A stretch of DNA of 64,000 nt from Linanthus parryae. Its lineage: Eukaryota; Streptophyta; Magnoliopsida; Ericales; Polemoniaceae. The position numbers were made by a program, and so were the translations under genes. Location of the stretch: assembly GCA_023055425.1 (NCBI GenBank), contig JALGPY010000008.1, positions 19,317,359 through 19,381,358 on the forward strand. Direction: 5' to 3'. The notes beneath the pieces are model-generated. The model had not been told where the DNA came from, made no database searches, and was given only the letters and a program-made list of their open reading frames with translations. Positions 21,112 through 33,611 of the stretch are shown in pieces. Each line of letters opens with the position of its first letter. Positions within the stretch are counted from its first letter, which is position 1.

Positions 21112-24100
21112 CTAATTAGTCAAGGTAGCAAGAATGCAGTTTGCCAAGGCCTCAGCTTGCGAGAGAATTTGTGACTCCTGGGGCCTGTAATCTTCAAATA
21201 ACCGTTTGTTTCTGGTTATCCAGAGAATCCAGAAAATCGCAGGAATCCAGTGCCAATTACTAATTTTAGTTAAAGCTTTCTTCTTTTTTATCCATTTTAG
21301 AAGCCAAGTCTGCAAGTGAGTATGACCCGAAGGCTTGAAAAAAGAAGGAAGAGGAGCCATATTCCAAACTCTCAGAGCCATATGACAAGACACAAAGATA
21401 TGGAGCTCAGTTTCAGGTTGATCAAGACAGACAGGACACATAGGACTTATTGAATTAACTCTAAGATGGATATTAGCTAGACAAGGTAGAGAATCAGTAA
21501 AAATTCTCCAAAACAGATGTTGGATATTAGCTGGGAGACCTGAGGACCAAAACTTTCTCCACTGTGGAGAGTAAGAAATGGATTTAAAAGTTATTTTTTT
21601 GGAGGAAAGATTTGGTGAAGAGTTGTTATAGTTTTGCAAATTATAAGCGGATTTAACCGAGTAGATTCCATTGGGAGTGGCTTGCCAGAGAGGGGTGTCT
21701 GTTTGTTGATTACTAGTAACGACTTCCTGTCTGAGCTGATCACTTAACCATTTGGGGAATAATTGCTCAATGAGAGGGAAGTTCCACTGATTATTTGACC
21801 CTGACTTTAGTTGAGAAATCCACTTGAAGTTTTGATTTCTGTCAGTACTTTGCAAACATTCAACAATGGAAGAACTTGGAACATTTTTGACCCATCCCCC
21901 TGCTCTAATCCAAATCCTACTTCCATCCCCAACCTCCCAAGATAACCCCAGCTGAAGAGTGTCTCTCCCTTTGCAAATACTTTTCCAAGCACAAGAGGAG
22001 TTGGAGTTAATTTTACCTCCTAAAAAAGGTTTTCTTTTACAGTACTTTGATGTGAAATAGTTGCTAAAAAGGGTTGTGTTATTATGTAAAATTCTCCAAG
22101 AGTTTTTTGCCATTAAGGCATTATTAAAACATTGAATGTTCTTAAAACCTAGTCCCCTTTTGTTGGGCTTATTGCATAGAAAGTCCCAAGAGAGCCAATG
22201 AATACCTTTTTAACTGTATTGCCAAACCAAAAAAATTTTGAGAGCATGGTTTGTATTGCTTCACACTCAGCTTTGGGAAAGAGGCTTATGGACATTGGGT
22301 AGACTAGATAGCTATTTAAGACTGCTTTAATAAGAGTAGCTCTTCCATAAGTGTTAAGAAGCAAGCCCTTCCACCCTGAACATTTTTGATTTATCTTGGC
22401 GTTAGTTGTCTTGATAATATCCTTATTAGACCCTTTATTGTCTAGATAGACCCCTAAATATTTTCCTATACACTCATGAGGAGCAACTCCTAAATTGGTA
22501 GCAAAGATGAGTTTGTCCCTATCACTGCAGTTTGGGCTAAACACAAGGGAGGATTTGTCTAGATTAATAGCTTGGCCAGTTTGTGTAGCAAACTCATCAA
22601 GGATAGACTTGATCTGAGAGGCAGTTTGATCCTGAATTGTGAAGAAAAGCAGAGTGTCATCTGCAAATTGAAGGTGGGTGATACTATGATTTCTAGAATA
22701 GGGAATACCACAAAGTTTCTTATCTCTTTATGCCATTTGCAGTGAGCATGATAATGCTTCTGCACATATAGTAAACAGGAATGGCGAAAGGGGGTCTCCT
22801 TGTCTCAAACCTCTTTTAGGGGTGAAATATGAGGATTGAGTGCCATTAATTAGAACGGAGTAAGAAACTGTGGTAACACATTGCATTATAAGTCTAATAA
22901 AGTGGGAGGGGAAATGCATTTGGACTAAGATATGTTCGAGGAAATCCCACCTAATTCTATCAAAGGCTTTGGAAATGTCTAACTTTAGAGCTCCTAGTTT
23001 ATGTTTATGTGGAGCATTAGCCTTATGTATTGTGTGTACAAGGTCTTGGGCAATCAAAATGTTATCTTGAATTAGTCTTTGTGGGACAAAACCATTTTGA
23101 TTAGACGAAATAAGAGAAGGGAGAACATATTTTAATCTATTTGCTAGAACCTTAGCTATGGTTCGATATAAAACATTACATAGACTGATTGGTCTAAAGT
23201 CATTCACTTTTTGTGGATTGTTATTTTTTGGTATGAGTATGATATGTGTCTTATTGATTTCTTTTAGCATATGTCCAGAGTTAAGGAATGATAACACCGC
23301 AGAAGTAATAGGAGTGGCAATATTACTCCACGTTTTTTGGAAGAAAGCTGGCTGAAAACCATCAGAGCCAGGAGCCTTGAGGGGATTCATATCAAAAACA
23401 GCTTTCTTCACTTCCAAAGCAGTGTAAGGTCTGGATAAAGAGACTTGTTGATCCGGGTTAAGAAAGTTGGTAACATTAAAGAGAAGTGAGAAGGCATACA
23501 TGCCATTATTTTCATTTAAAAGAGAGGCTTGGCTAGGGACAGGGTCGGAGTAAATATTCTTGAAGTAGGAAACAAAAGCTAGTGTTATGTCCTTTGGATC
23601 TGTGATGAATGATCCATCATCCATAGTTATAGACCAGATAGTATTTTTGTTTTTCCTAACTTTGGTGTAGGCATGAAAAAACTTAGTGTTTTTATTACCC
23701 TCTTTTAACCACTTACATCTAGCTCTATGAGCCCAAAAAACTTCCTCACAATCTAAGAGGCGCTGTAAATCCCCATGCAACCTAGCAAACGTTTTAGCAG
23801 CTTCTGGGTCTGGAAGAAGCTCTTGGGCTTGAGCTAGATTTTGCTTAATGCTAGCTATTTGCTTAGATAAAGATGGTCTATTCATAGCCCAAACTCTAAA
23901 GGCTTTGAGTGTGATTTGAAGGAGTTTTGCTACTCTAAAGCATGGAGAGCCATAAATAGGGAGTTTCCATATGTATTCCAACAGATTTGAGGTTCCATGA
24001 CTATCTAACCACCAACTTTCAAATCTTCTAGTAGGAGTGGATCTTAGAGGAGAGTTGTGTAAAAGATTTAATTGCATAGGTGAATGATCAGAAACTCCTA

Positions 24101-24756
24101 ATCCTAAGTTTCAAAGATTTACAGATGGATATATATGCAAGAAGTCTGCATTACACACAAGCTCTATCTAGTCTTTCAAAGGTAGGCATAGCCCCAAAAC
24201 GATTATTAGACCAAGTAAACCAGGGACCTAAATTCCTAATTTCAAATAAGTTCCATTTATTTAGGTAGTTTTTTAGGAGATCCGCTCCTCTCAGATTGGC
24301 TGCATTTGGTCCTGCTTTGTCATGAGGGAAGATGACTTGGTTAAAGTCTCCAATAAGGCAGAGAGGGCGTTGAAGTGGAAGAGAAGCATCAAAATACTCC
24401 CAGACTTCCCTCCTAAGTTCTAGGACTGGTGAGCCATAAACTAAACCTAAGATCCAAGTTGAGTTTAAATAAGTGTTAACTTCCAGTAATATAAGATTTG
24501 TAGATGCTGAAATAACAGAGCAAGAGAAAGCTGATGAATGCCAGGCACACCAAAGTCCTCCTGCAGATCCATTAGGATCAACACACACTGATTTATCAAA
24601 ACCTAGCTTCCTAAACTTTCTAGAGATAGAAGGAGACTTCATTTTAGTTTCAGATAAAAAGAGAAGAGAGGGTTTGAGTTTACGGGTCAACGAAAAAACT
24701 TCTCGAATTGCAGAGTCTTGACCCAATCCTCTGCAATTCCAGCTTAGAAGGTTCAT
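21112..24756 (-). pseudogene. LINE ORF2 (endonuclease, RT, zf-RVT), frameshifted
   Basis: Endonuclease at 24756-24151 (LLSWNCRGLGQ, LSETK, GDFNQV), RT at 24077-22149 in pieces (LDISKAFDRIRWDFL; RGLRQGDPLSPFLF; the FADD motif near 22650; KYLGVYL), and zf-RVT at 22113-21112 (FWRIFTDSLPCLANI; CPVCLDQPETELHIFVSC; ILWITRNKRLF). Frame changes fall near 24080-24150, 22700, 22550 and 22130. ORF2 nicks the target DNA and copies the RNA from the nick. Its ATG overlaps the ORF1 stop (ATGA at 24753-24756). No RNase H domain is evident after zf-RVT. Confidence 0.9.
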
Positions 24757-26811
24757 GGCTCTCTTGGGGGTTGTTTTGGGACAACCACCCTAAGCCCTTG
24801 ACACATTTTCTTGTTAACATGCAGGAGGGATGCAACAGGGTCTTTCATACATCTCAAACGTTTTTTAAATTTAAATTTGAAAAACAAATCTGAAAAGGGG
24901 TTAAAATTGAAGTTGGAATTGAAGAAATCACTGAAATTTGAGTTTGTACCTTTGTTTTGTTTTGGAACTCCCATGGCTCTAGGCTTTTTACCCTTCTCCT
25001 TATGCTCTTCTAAGTATGTGCTTGGGGTTCCTCTCTTCTTAGCGGGGTTTCTCAGGGCTGGGATTTGAATGGATTTGGACCTTGTCTGCGGTTTACTGGG
25101 CTTCACCACTTCTTTCTTCTGCTGCTTTCCTCTCTTTCCTTCTCCCCTTTTGCCTCTTGTTTTCTTTGGGATCGATGGGCCAACTTCTTTGGTATCATGC
25201 TCCAAATCATTCAACTCCTGGTTTCTCTGAGCCATCTCTTGTTCAGCCTCTGTGGATGCTGATCCTGGGAAGTCCGGAGCCTTTATGGAGAAGCCAGAGT
25301 GGGAGAGCATCTTATATGTAGTTGGTAGGAGTCTCATGTTTGGTGGAGTGCAGAGGTGGGTCAACAGAACAGAGGGGGCTGATTGGTGGGACAAAAGGCG
25401 TAAACCTTCATTTTCGATGGAGTGTTGTCTATTTATAGTGTTTATGGGGGGGAGTTTACGGAGCTCTTGCATTAAAGAGTCATCCGTTAAATTTCCAAGA
25501 GGCATGGGGCAGTTCAAAGGGGCTGTGAGATTCTGGATAGGGGAGAAGTCGATTGGTTGTAGCTGTTGAGAGTTTTGAATGTTCAATGCATCTGTACTGG
25601 CACATGCATTGAATATCTGAGGAACTTGTGAAGCCATTTGGGGAAGAGGAAACGGATTAAGTACAGGAATTAGTTGTGGGTGCATTGATGACTGGGGTGG
25701 TATAAAAGAGTGATGCTCAACCTCAAGAGGACGTTTGGAGTTGGGGTCTGTGAGTGGTCTCGAAGGGGGGGGGGGTGAGAAAAATATCAGTGCTATTAGA
25801 GGAGGAGGATTGATCTACTGGTTGGTGTTTTATGGGGGGGCCTTGGTTAGGATCTAGATGGGCTGGGATCTCATGAAAGGAGTAGTCTGGGGTGATTCTT
25901 GAATCAATCTTCATAGTCCGATATGGACCATGTTTGGAGTGAAACTTCAACATATGAGTGAAGAGTTTTCGTTGGGGATTGACATGAAACTGGTAGGCAG
26001 AGAGGTGGTGTGACTGTATGTATCTTGCTTCCAATCGCTCCAGGACTTCTACCAGGTTTGTGTTACAGTGTCGATTGTCATGTCCTATAATCCCACACCT
26101 ATAACATACCTTGAAGACTCTCTCATAGCTAAAGAACACCCACTTTTTTTCTTCTTCTCCAGGGACAACAACATAAGCACCAGGAACCAACGAGTAGTCA
26201 AGACGAACCCTAGATTTAATCCTCAAACTTTGCATGCTACGGACTCTATCAAAAGTCCAGTCTACCACCAAAAGATCACCCGCCAAATTACCCAGTTTTT
26301 CAGCAGTTTCATGTTCAAAACCTTCCAGAGAAATATTGGGCACTTGAAACCAAAGATCCGCTGTGGTAAAATCAATTTCACTAAAAGCTTGATTGTTCTT
26401 TCTTTCCTTGAAAACCAAAGTAAGTCCATGCAAAGAAATCACCGACTCATTTAGGAAAAATTGTTTATCTTCAACACGTTGAAAATGAAAGATATAGAAA
26501 GCCCCTTTTTTTTCAATCCAAACAAAACCAAAAGTTTTCCATGCCTTACTAATAGCTTTCTGCATGACTACAGGCGAAAGAGTGGATTTCCCCAGAAATT
26601 TTGCAACCAGAGAGTCCTTGAGAATTTCTCTGAACGCAAAGACTCTAGTAGGATTGAGTGGTAAAACAGACCCTCTTTCATCCAGCCTCTCTTCCATGGA
26701 ATCATTAGAGGAAGGGCTATGGGAATCAAACTGATAAGGGTTGGACATGTTTGTGATGATGAGAGAAGACACAGTAGCAAAGGAAACAGAAATAGCACAC
26801 ACAACAAGCAC
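24753..26811 (-). pseudogene. LINE ORF1 (DUF4283 and CCHC zinc knuckle)
   Basis: The first frame (26811-25723, 362 codons) has a DUF4283-type RNA-binding region (about residues 40-230) and a zinc knuckle CYRCGIIGHDNRHC near 237-250. The second frame (25685-24753, about 310 codons) is a Pro- and Lys-rich tail with a basic stretch. The frames differ by one base, and a run of 11 G (C on the coding strand) at 25765-25775 lies where they meet. The second frame stays open from that run onward, so one indel in the run explains the break. ORF1 proteins bind LINE RNA to form the retrotransposition particle. Only the downstream start of the second frame at 25685 has an ATG. Confidence 0.85.
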
Positions 26812-27295
26812 ACATAAACGATTGCTACGGAAACCACTTACAAGCTACAATTTAAAGAGGAAAACTATGACTAATGGAGCTCCTAGCTACACCGATTAGA
26901 CCTGTAGGGTTGCTGCAATCTTCAACAAATCAAACACGATATCGAGAAAATATGCAGTGATTTGCCGTGATTTGCAACAAAGAGATGGTCAATGCATGCA
27001 AATAAAATGATGATGGATTAGGGGATGGAGTGGGAATTGAAGAAATTGTGGTTCTCAATGCTGGAATGATGATGATTTTGGTTTAGAAGCATAAAAGATG
27101 ATTAAAAAAAGCAAAAGCAGAACTGGATCAACCAATGCATGAAGCAGATGGATTGAGAAACGGGGAGGAAGAGGAAAAGAAATGTAGCAAAGTTGAGTGA
27201 AAACGGTAGAATTCGAAGGGGTGGCTCCGAGAGCAGGGTTGGGGGCTCCTCAATCCTAGAGAGAGAAAGAGCAGTTAACAATATGGACTCCTACA
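26812..27295 (-). other. 5' UTR / internal promoter region of the LINE
   Basis: Extends from the ORF1 ATG to the 13-bp target duplication. It contains a GA-rich stretch and no ORF. By analogy with other LINEs it should hold the internal promoter, but I see no diagnostic motif. Confidence 0.6.
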
Positions 27296-27308
27296 AAAAA
27301 GACCACTT

Positions 27309-28278
27309 ATGGAACAACAGTCTATATTCTGAGACAAACCAATACTGATAAGTGATAAGAGTGTTGTATGGTGCAGCATCTTTTTTATCATGCCTAGAGA
27401 ATTAGAACATTCAAATCTAGCTCAAAGTATAGGAACCGGATCATTTATCTTGAGAACTTACTGTCACTGTGCAAGCTCGACCAAATACTGCTTCAAACCT
27501 AATCAATTCCAAGAATTACAGAAACGTCAGGTGAAGGAGGTGAAAAAACATAAAGGAAGAGATTAAAAACACAATTATTTGCAAGATACATAAACAAGAC
27601 ATTCAAGAATATCTTTTGGGAAGAGTGACCACATTTGAAAACGAGAACACACGTGTGAATTAAACATTGAGACTTTAAGCAACAAATAGACAACTACTCA
27701 TTCAAATCTCTAAACTCCTTTCGCCTTTAATAGGCCGATTGATGGGACATGTGACGGCAGTGACATGCGTTCCATATATCCAAATTTATCAAAGTCAAAG
27801 AAGTGGCCTATGTCATTTGATTAGACTATCGATCATAGAAATAATATCTTTTGCACTTGCACATTTTATTTCAGTTTCATACTTGAAATGAAGGATACAT
27901 AGTTCGGCAAGTGAATTAATGGCGTTTTCAGATATTGTTACAAAGTGCAAGCAATTGTTTGGATTAAAAGAGGTCGAGGCTAGCATGCAACTTCACACCA
28001 AGTAAAAAGCCAAATGCGCAACTATAAAAAGAGATTAGAGATAGAGAGAATGCAGCATGGTTCAAAGGGAAATGGTAAAAGAAGTATAACTCTTTATCAT
28101 AGTTAGATATACTCACAAATTTTCCGTTTAATACCTGCCCATACATATAAATGAAACATACTTCAGTATACTGGAAAAAACATTCGTCAGCATACAAAAT
28201 AGGCAGAGGTGATCCATTGTCATGTACAGCAAACAGAGACCAGCATACAAGAGGGCAGCTTATATCTTATAATAGAAA
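27309..28278. other. Intergenic or 3' region of the kelch-like gene
   Basis: A possible small minus-strand exon (acceptor TTTTTTCCAG near 28174, open to a GTATTA donor near 28138) could follow the kelch-like exon but carries no domain. The rest shows no coding signal. Confidence 0.35.
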
Positions 28279-28305
28279 CTAAAGAATGCATAGCGAGAGA
28301 CTTAC

Positions 28306-29622
28306 AGCATAGGCGGCCACGGGGCAAAGAGGAATCCCGTTGACTTGAGCAACATAATGGGCAGATGTGAGGTATTCTGCCCGGTCTCCGTTGTCATGTA
28401 CATCGAAAAGCGTGACACCCATGTGACAATTTTCAAGATCGTACTCTTCATCGGGAAATGCAACCTCTAGATAACAGAGACGGACAGAGAGGCTCGGTCC
28501 GTCTCCTGCGCTGCCTAAGCGTGTCAGAATACTAGAGACTCCCTTAACAGCACACTCGCCCACTGTAGACTCAATATAATACTTGACAACATCGAAATAC
28601 TTCTTCTCCTTCTTCTTGTCCTTCTTGTTGTTACTGATATCTAATCGGACTGCAACCGGGCCGGGCCCGTTAGTTATTGGGTAGCGACATACATTCCAGA
28701 GTGTTTCTCCAATAGCCTCGCTCTCCACCCTCAGTGCAAACTTATTGTAAATATGGCTATCCATCACCAGTTTAAAGTTCTTGTGATTGTAACCAATACC
28801 AGGAGGACATTTCTCAGACCAAGTGCCCGAGTCTAGGTTATAACAGCAAGTGAAACCTGATAAGTCCTCGTTTAAGTCCTCGTTTAGACCGAGAAATAAG
28901 ACGTTGCGGCCGACAATTAATGGGCAAAAGAGATGAGAAGCGTCTTGGAAAGGTGGGACATTTCTAGGAGCCTGCCATTCATTCACCGCTGGGTCGAAAA
29001 CCTCAAACTGAGTCAGGTCCTTGCCAGTGGCAGGGCATTGTTTGGTCCCACACACAACGAATATCTTGTCATCGGCGACAAAGCAAACGAATGGGTCGCA
29101 TTTGCCTGTTTTCATACTCGGACCTGGTATAAGTACGTCTTTGGGCCGGTCACGAAAAGAAGATGGTATCTCTTTTTTGGAGGATAGATCAAGAATGTGT
29201 ACTTCATTGGGGAGTGATCGTTCCTCCGCTTTCCATCTGCCGCCGAGAAAATACATCTTTGAGTTCAGACCAATACAGGTCATGGTACACGGCCACTCAT
29301 CGGAGTCGAATCGGAGGACGGGCTCTACATGAGATCGTTCTGCAGGTTCAGGACGGGACACGGTGGTGGTGGTTCCTGTCAGCACGCCGTTCACGGTCGT
29401 GGTGGTGGTGGTTGTGGTGGTGGGTTTGGCGGTGACGGTAGTTCCGGGAGTGGGGATGTCGAGGGCATACAGGCTATAAGCGGGCTCGGCGCAATAACTG
29501 TGCCAAATAAACACGTAGAGCTTCTTCTCCTCCGGCAGTTTCACCGATTTCTTCTTTTTGCCGGGTTTAGCCTCAAATCCCAAATACCTCCTACATGAAG
29601 ATCTTTTCCTTGCGGTCTCCAT
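28306..29622 (-). CDS. Kelch-repeat-like protein, first exon
   Basis: A long minus-strand frame of about 440 codons from METARKRSS (29622; an upstream in-frame ATG exists at 29667). The frame shows kelch-type blades: SKMYFLGGRW, EVHILDL, DKIFVVCGTKQ, FEVFDPAVNEWQ, NVLFLGLN, CYNLDSGTWSEK. An early region has a KKKK stretch and a run of Thr (T9 near residue 90). Kelch blades form a beta-propeller used in protein binding. No F-box is evident before them. At 28305 a GTAAGT donor follows the codons for PVAAYA, so the apparent stop at 28279 is probably intronic and a downstream exon is expected. TTAGGG repeats lie about 125-155 bp upstream of 29667. The specific family is not recognised. Confidence 0.72.
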
Positions 29623-29789
29623 GTATCGATGGAAAAAACTTTGGTGCATTGGCGACCACCTGACCAACGCAACGACGGTTTTGGGTGTTTTTTCAGATTG
29701 GATTGAGCCTCTTCAGTTCGAGGGGTGATTGAGAGAGTGATAAGGCAGCTTTGAGAAAATTCGATCGGGAATTGTCTACCGTGCGTCCC

Positions 29790-29823
29790 AAGTTAGGGTT
29801 AGGGTTAGGGTTAGGGCTAGGGC
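29790..29823 (+). repeat. Interstitial TTAGGG repeats
   Basis: Four consecutive TTAGGG units plus a variant CTAGGG. This is the six-base telomere type, not the usual plant TTTAGGG. It lies just upstream of the kelch-like gene, in its likely promoter or 5' UTR. Confidence 0.9.
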
Positions 29824-30086
29824 AGCTTTTTCTTCGACGGGCCCATTTTGATATATCTGTTAGCTATAAGATTGCTCAAGATAAAAATAGTAATGTCTCT
29901 GCATTAGGAACTCGCCAGTAAGATAACAATTAAAAGTCAGGGTTACGTAACACCACACCACACCACACAAAAGTATCACATTGCACAACCCTCAATTTTA
30001 ACGTCAACGTAAAATTGGTAAAAATTGTCATCCAAACACTAACAGTGGGACAAAGGAAAATTTGTTAATACATGAATATATAATAT
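29824..30086. other. Upstream region of the kelch-like gene
   Basis: Short AT-rich spacer with a small CACCA microsatellite near 29950-29968; ends at the target duplication of the Mutator-like element. Confidence 0.5.
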
Positions 30087-30260
30087 TAATAATAAGGGTA
30101 AAAGACCTTTTCCATCCTCCGAATATGGGGAAAAGACATTTTGCCTCCTAATTTATGAAAAAACACATTTTGCTCACCTGTCAGAGTTAAAAACTAACAC
30201 TACTTTAACGGAGGGACAAAAAGACATAATTACCCTCAAAACTTAAGGAAATTACACCCT

Positions 30261-30266
30261 TATAAA
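30261..30266 (+). promoter_or_regulatory. TATA box in Mutator-like element 1
   Basis: TATAAA followed by GCCTCTC and a C/T-rich leader. Its distance from the left end is 165 bp, against 164 bp in the neighbouring element, which argues for a conserved internal promoter. Confidence 0.55.
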
Positions 30267-30736
30267 GCCTCTCATTTCCTTCTCCTCCCCAATTCCTAAC
30301 CCCAGCACACCTCCCTCCTCCTCTGTCTCTTTGGTTTGTCTCCCTCATCCCTCTCCACCTCATCCATCTTCATCTCCCCCTCTCCGATATACCAAAATCC
30401 GAACCAGATGGTCCCAAACAGAGAGAGAGGAAGGGCTCCGGTGTTGCTACGTTCTGGGCAGCTTCGAACGGCACAGATGAACGACCGACGAATTGGGTCG
30501 CCGGTGAGCACCCAAATCTTCCTTCCCACCAAACGGGTCTCTCTCTCTCTCTCCGACTCTCTCTCATCTCTCTCGCGCTCTGGTTTCATCATCAGACTGG
30601 AGAATTCGAAAAATCACCCCTCAACACGCAATGAATGAAAAAGAGGAGAGGTGTTGAGATTTTGAATCAGCAGATGGATCATCTTGTTCGTCATGTCCTT
30701 TCCCTTTCTCACCCTCCCTGTCCACGCCCCTTTCAG

Positions 30737-31432
30737 TGTTGAAATAGTTAAACTCAATTTCTTTTTCTGGGGTCATTTTGTAAAATAGGGAAACCTGGTA
30801 GCTAGGTTAGTAATTATGTAAAACCTAGTCTCTTTAGCTTTTGAATTAGTCAACTACTACGGCTGTGTTATTTTGCTCAGGACAGAGAGCAACAACAGCA
30901 GCAGAGTGACGACAGCAGCAGCAGCAGCAGAAAGAGTCGGCTAAGAAGGGAGATTTCCTTCCGTCGAAGAAAGCTCTGTGTTCTATAAAAGACCAGGTAC
31001 TTGTGAGTTCTAAATATTCAGAAAAATAGAGAGAAAAATCCCAGAGGGTGAGAAAGAAAGGAAGAGCCGAAGCTCTGTGCAGTGGGTGTTTGTGAGTTGT
31101 GTCAGATTAAGAAGAAGAAGAAGAAGTTGTAGCTTTGATTTCTGATGTTGTACTGCTGCTGATTTTGTTCCAGTTCGTTGTTTGAATACAAGATAAGTTC
31201 TTCCCCAATTCCTTGTTGTTCTTACCTTGTTCTTGAGCTGTTATTTGATTTCACCTGGTGCAAGTTTGTCTGTGCAATTGCTGTGTGTAGTCGTAATCTG
31301 AAGTTGAAGTATACTGATCTGAAATTCTGCTGTGAATTTACTGGTTGCTATGTTGCTAGAAAATTGTTCATGTATGTTTGTGTTAAACACTTAAACTTGA
31401 TTATCTGAATCTGGGAATTTTGATTTCCAACA
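30737..31432 (+). repeat. 5' LTR of young Copia
   Basis: TG...CA ends. Contains CAG-rich and GAA-rich microsatellites and a TATA box (TATAAAA, 30984-30990) for transcription. Confidence 0.95.
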
Positions 31433-31511
31433 TTCTGGTATCAGAGCCATATTGCGGTCAGATATTGAAGCCTTTGGACTATTGTTTCCGGGTTAATTGT
31501 GCTGAATTTTA

Positions 31512-33608
31512 ATGGCTACAGCAAGTAACTTTTTCCAGCCCCAATTTCCTCGGTTGGGGAAAGAAAATTATGAGAACTGGAGCATACAGATGAGAGTGTT
31601 GCTGGGCTCTCAAGATTTGTGGGATTTGATCGAGAAGGGTTTCGATGAACCAGCCTCTCGTGAAGTAGAAGACAGGTTGTCCGAGGCTCAAAAGGCGATC
31701 TTGAAGGAGTTTAGGAAGCGGGATAAGAAGGCCTTGTACCTGCTTTACCAAGGGGTCGATGAGGCGAGTTTTGAAAAGATTTCAGCAGCCACTACTTCAA
31801 AAGAAGCTTGGGAGATTCTGAAAAATTCTTATCGTGGAATTGAGAAGACGATAAGAGTGAGGCTGCAAGTTTTAAGAGGTGAGATGGAGACCTTGCACAT
31901 GAATGAAAATGAATCAGTTGCAGATTATTTGACAAGAACTTTGGCTATTGTTAACGCAATGAGAAGGCTTGGCGAAAGGCTTGACGAGTTGACCGTTGTG
32001 GAGAAGATTTTGCGGTCCCTTAGCAACAAGTTTGAGCACGTCATTCCAGCAATAGAGGAGTCCAAAGATTTCAGCACTTTGACAGTTGATCAGTTGATGG
32101 CTTCTCTTGAAATTCATGAGCAGCGGATGAACAAGAAGCATTCCAATACGATTGAGCAAGCACTCCAATCAAAGCTCTCTCTCAAGAAAAATAGAGATGA
32201 GCAAGCAGGGACATCTCATCAAGGAAGAGGACGAGGCTACCCGAATCGTGCTCGTGGCTATACAAGTCGAGGCAGAGGATATCCTAATAGAGGCAGCTAT
32301 GGAAGAGACAATTATGGTGGTCCGCGAAATCAGAATTTTGGCTCTATGAGAGGTAGAGGAAGAGCAAGGGGAAGAGGCAACTACAACAATTTCTCAAATC
32401 AGCAAGGTTACGACAAGAGGAATGTGCAATGTTATAAGTGCCACAAGTATGGACACTATAGCAATGAGTGTCGGACGAGTTCAAACAGAGACGTTGGTGA
32501 ATACGTGAACTATATCGAGAAAGAGGTGAACGAGATAGAGAATCCTATGTTGTTTGTTAACCACGGGTCTAGTGAAGAGCAAAGTAATGCTTGGTATCTC
32601 GACACAGGAGCTAGCAACCATATGAGCGGCAAGAGAGACATGTTTGTTGATCTTGACGAGTCCGTAAAAGGCCAAGTGACGTTTGGTAATTCATCACAAA
32701 TTCCGGTGAAAGGCAGAGGTAATATTCTGATCAAGCTCAAGAATGGAAATCGTGATTTTATTTCCAATGTTTATTATGTTCCTGAAATGAAAAGCAACAT
32801 CTTAAGTTTGGGTCAGTTGTTGGAGAAGGGTTACGTCATTACAATGAGTAACAACCAGCTTGTTTTGCGGGATATACATGAAAGGCTGATTGCTAGAGTT
32901 CAAATGTCGAAAAACAGAATGTTTCCCCTGCAAATTCAGCATGGTTCCATGAAGTGTTTGAATGCAGTAGTGAAGGATAAAGCTTGGCTATGGCACTTAA
33001 GGTACGGGCACCTGAATTTTGGCGGCTTAAAGCTTCTTGCAAGCAAGAATATGGTGAGAGGATTGCCGTTTATCGATCATCCAAATGAAGTATGCGAAGG
33101 GTGTATCCTTGGCAAGCATCACAGGTTGAGCTTCAACAAAGAGATGAGGTGGAAGGCATCGCAGCCATTGGAGCTTGTGCACACCGATGTGTGTGGCCCG
33201 TTGAAGCCTATGTCTAATGCAAAGAATAGGTATTTCCTTACATTTATTGACGATTATAGTAGAAAGACTTGGGTCTATTTTCTGAAATGGAAGTCTGAAG
33301 TGTTTGATAAGTTTAAGGAATTAAAGGCACTCATCGAGAAGCAAAGTGGCTATTACATTAAAGTATTGAGGTCTGACCAAGGCGGTGAGTATACCTCTGA
33401 TATGTTCGAGAAATTCTGCAGCAATCATGGTATTTTGCATCAGGTCACACCTGCATATACGCCACAGTTAAATGGAGTTGCTGAAAGGAAGAATCGGACT
33501 GTATTAGATATGGTCAGAAGCATGTTGAAGGGGAAGAATATACCGCAAGAATTCTGGGCTGAAGCTGTTGCATGTGCCGTGTATTTGCTAAATCGCTGCC
33601 CAACTTAA
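31512..33608 (+). pseudogene. Copia gag-protease-integrase frame
   Basis: 698 codons, intact until a TAA at 33606. Gag spans about residues 1-220, with an RGG/RGR-rich tail (about 235-300) and a CCHC knuckle [14 protein letters not shown] near 313-326. The protease motif [10 protein letters not shown] is near 366. Pre-integrase ([25 protein letters not shown]) is near 500-545, and the integrase core shows D ([10 protein letters not shown]), D (RSDQGGEY) and E (NGVAERKNR). The stop follows NRCPT, where related elements continue with Lys, so a single AAA to TAA change is the likely cause. Gag and integrase proteins may still be made. Confidence 0.93.
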
Positions 33609-33611
33609 AGT

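Larger units (their letters stand above)
20376..27295 (-). mobile_element. Full-length L1-type LINE (non-LTR retrotransposon)
   Basis: A minus-strand LINE of about 6.9 kb. The A tail is the T-run to about 20401. The same 13 bases, AAAAAGACCACTT, flank it at 20363-20375 and 27296-27308, the variable-length duplication left by target-primed reverse transcription. Contents, 5' to 3': a 5' UTR (26812-27295), ORF1 (26811-24753) with a one-base frameshift, ORF2 (24756-21112) with several frameshifts, and a 3' UTR (20402-21111). Its completeness at the 5' end is unusual, since most LINE copies are 5'-truncated. Frameshifts make this copy inactive as read. Confidence 0.93.

Noticed and set aside
28933..29598. 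Plus-strand ORFs opposite the kelch-like gene
   Set aside because: Low-complexity or meaningless translations; antisense shadows.
29790..29823. Chromosome end
   Set aside because: Only four units, flanked on both sides by unique sequence.
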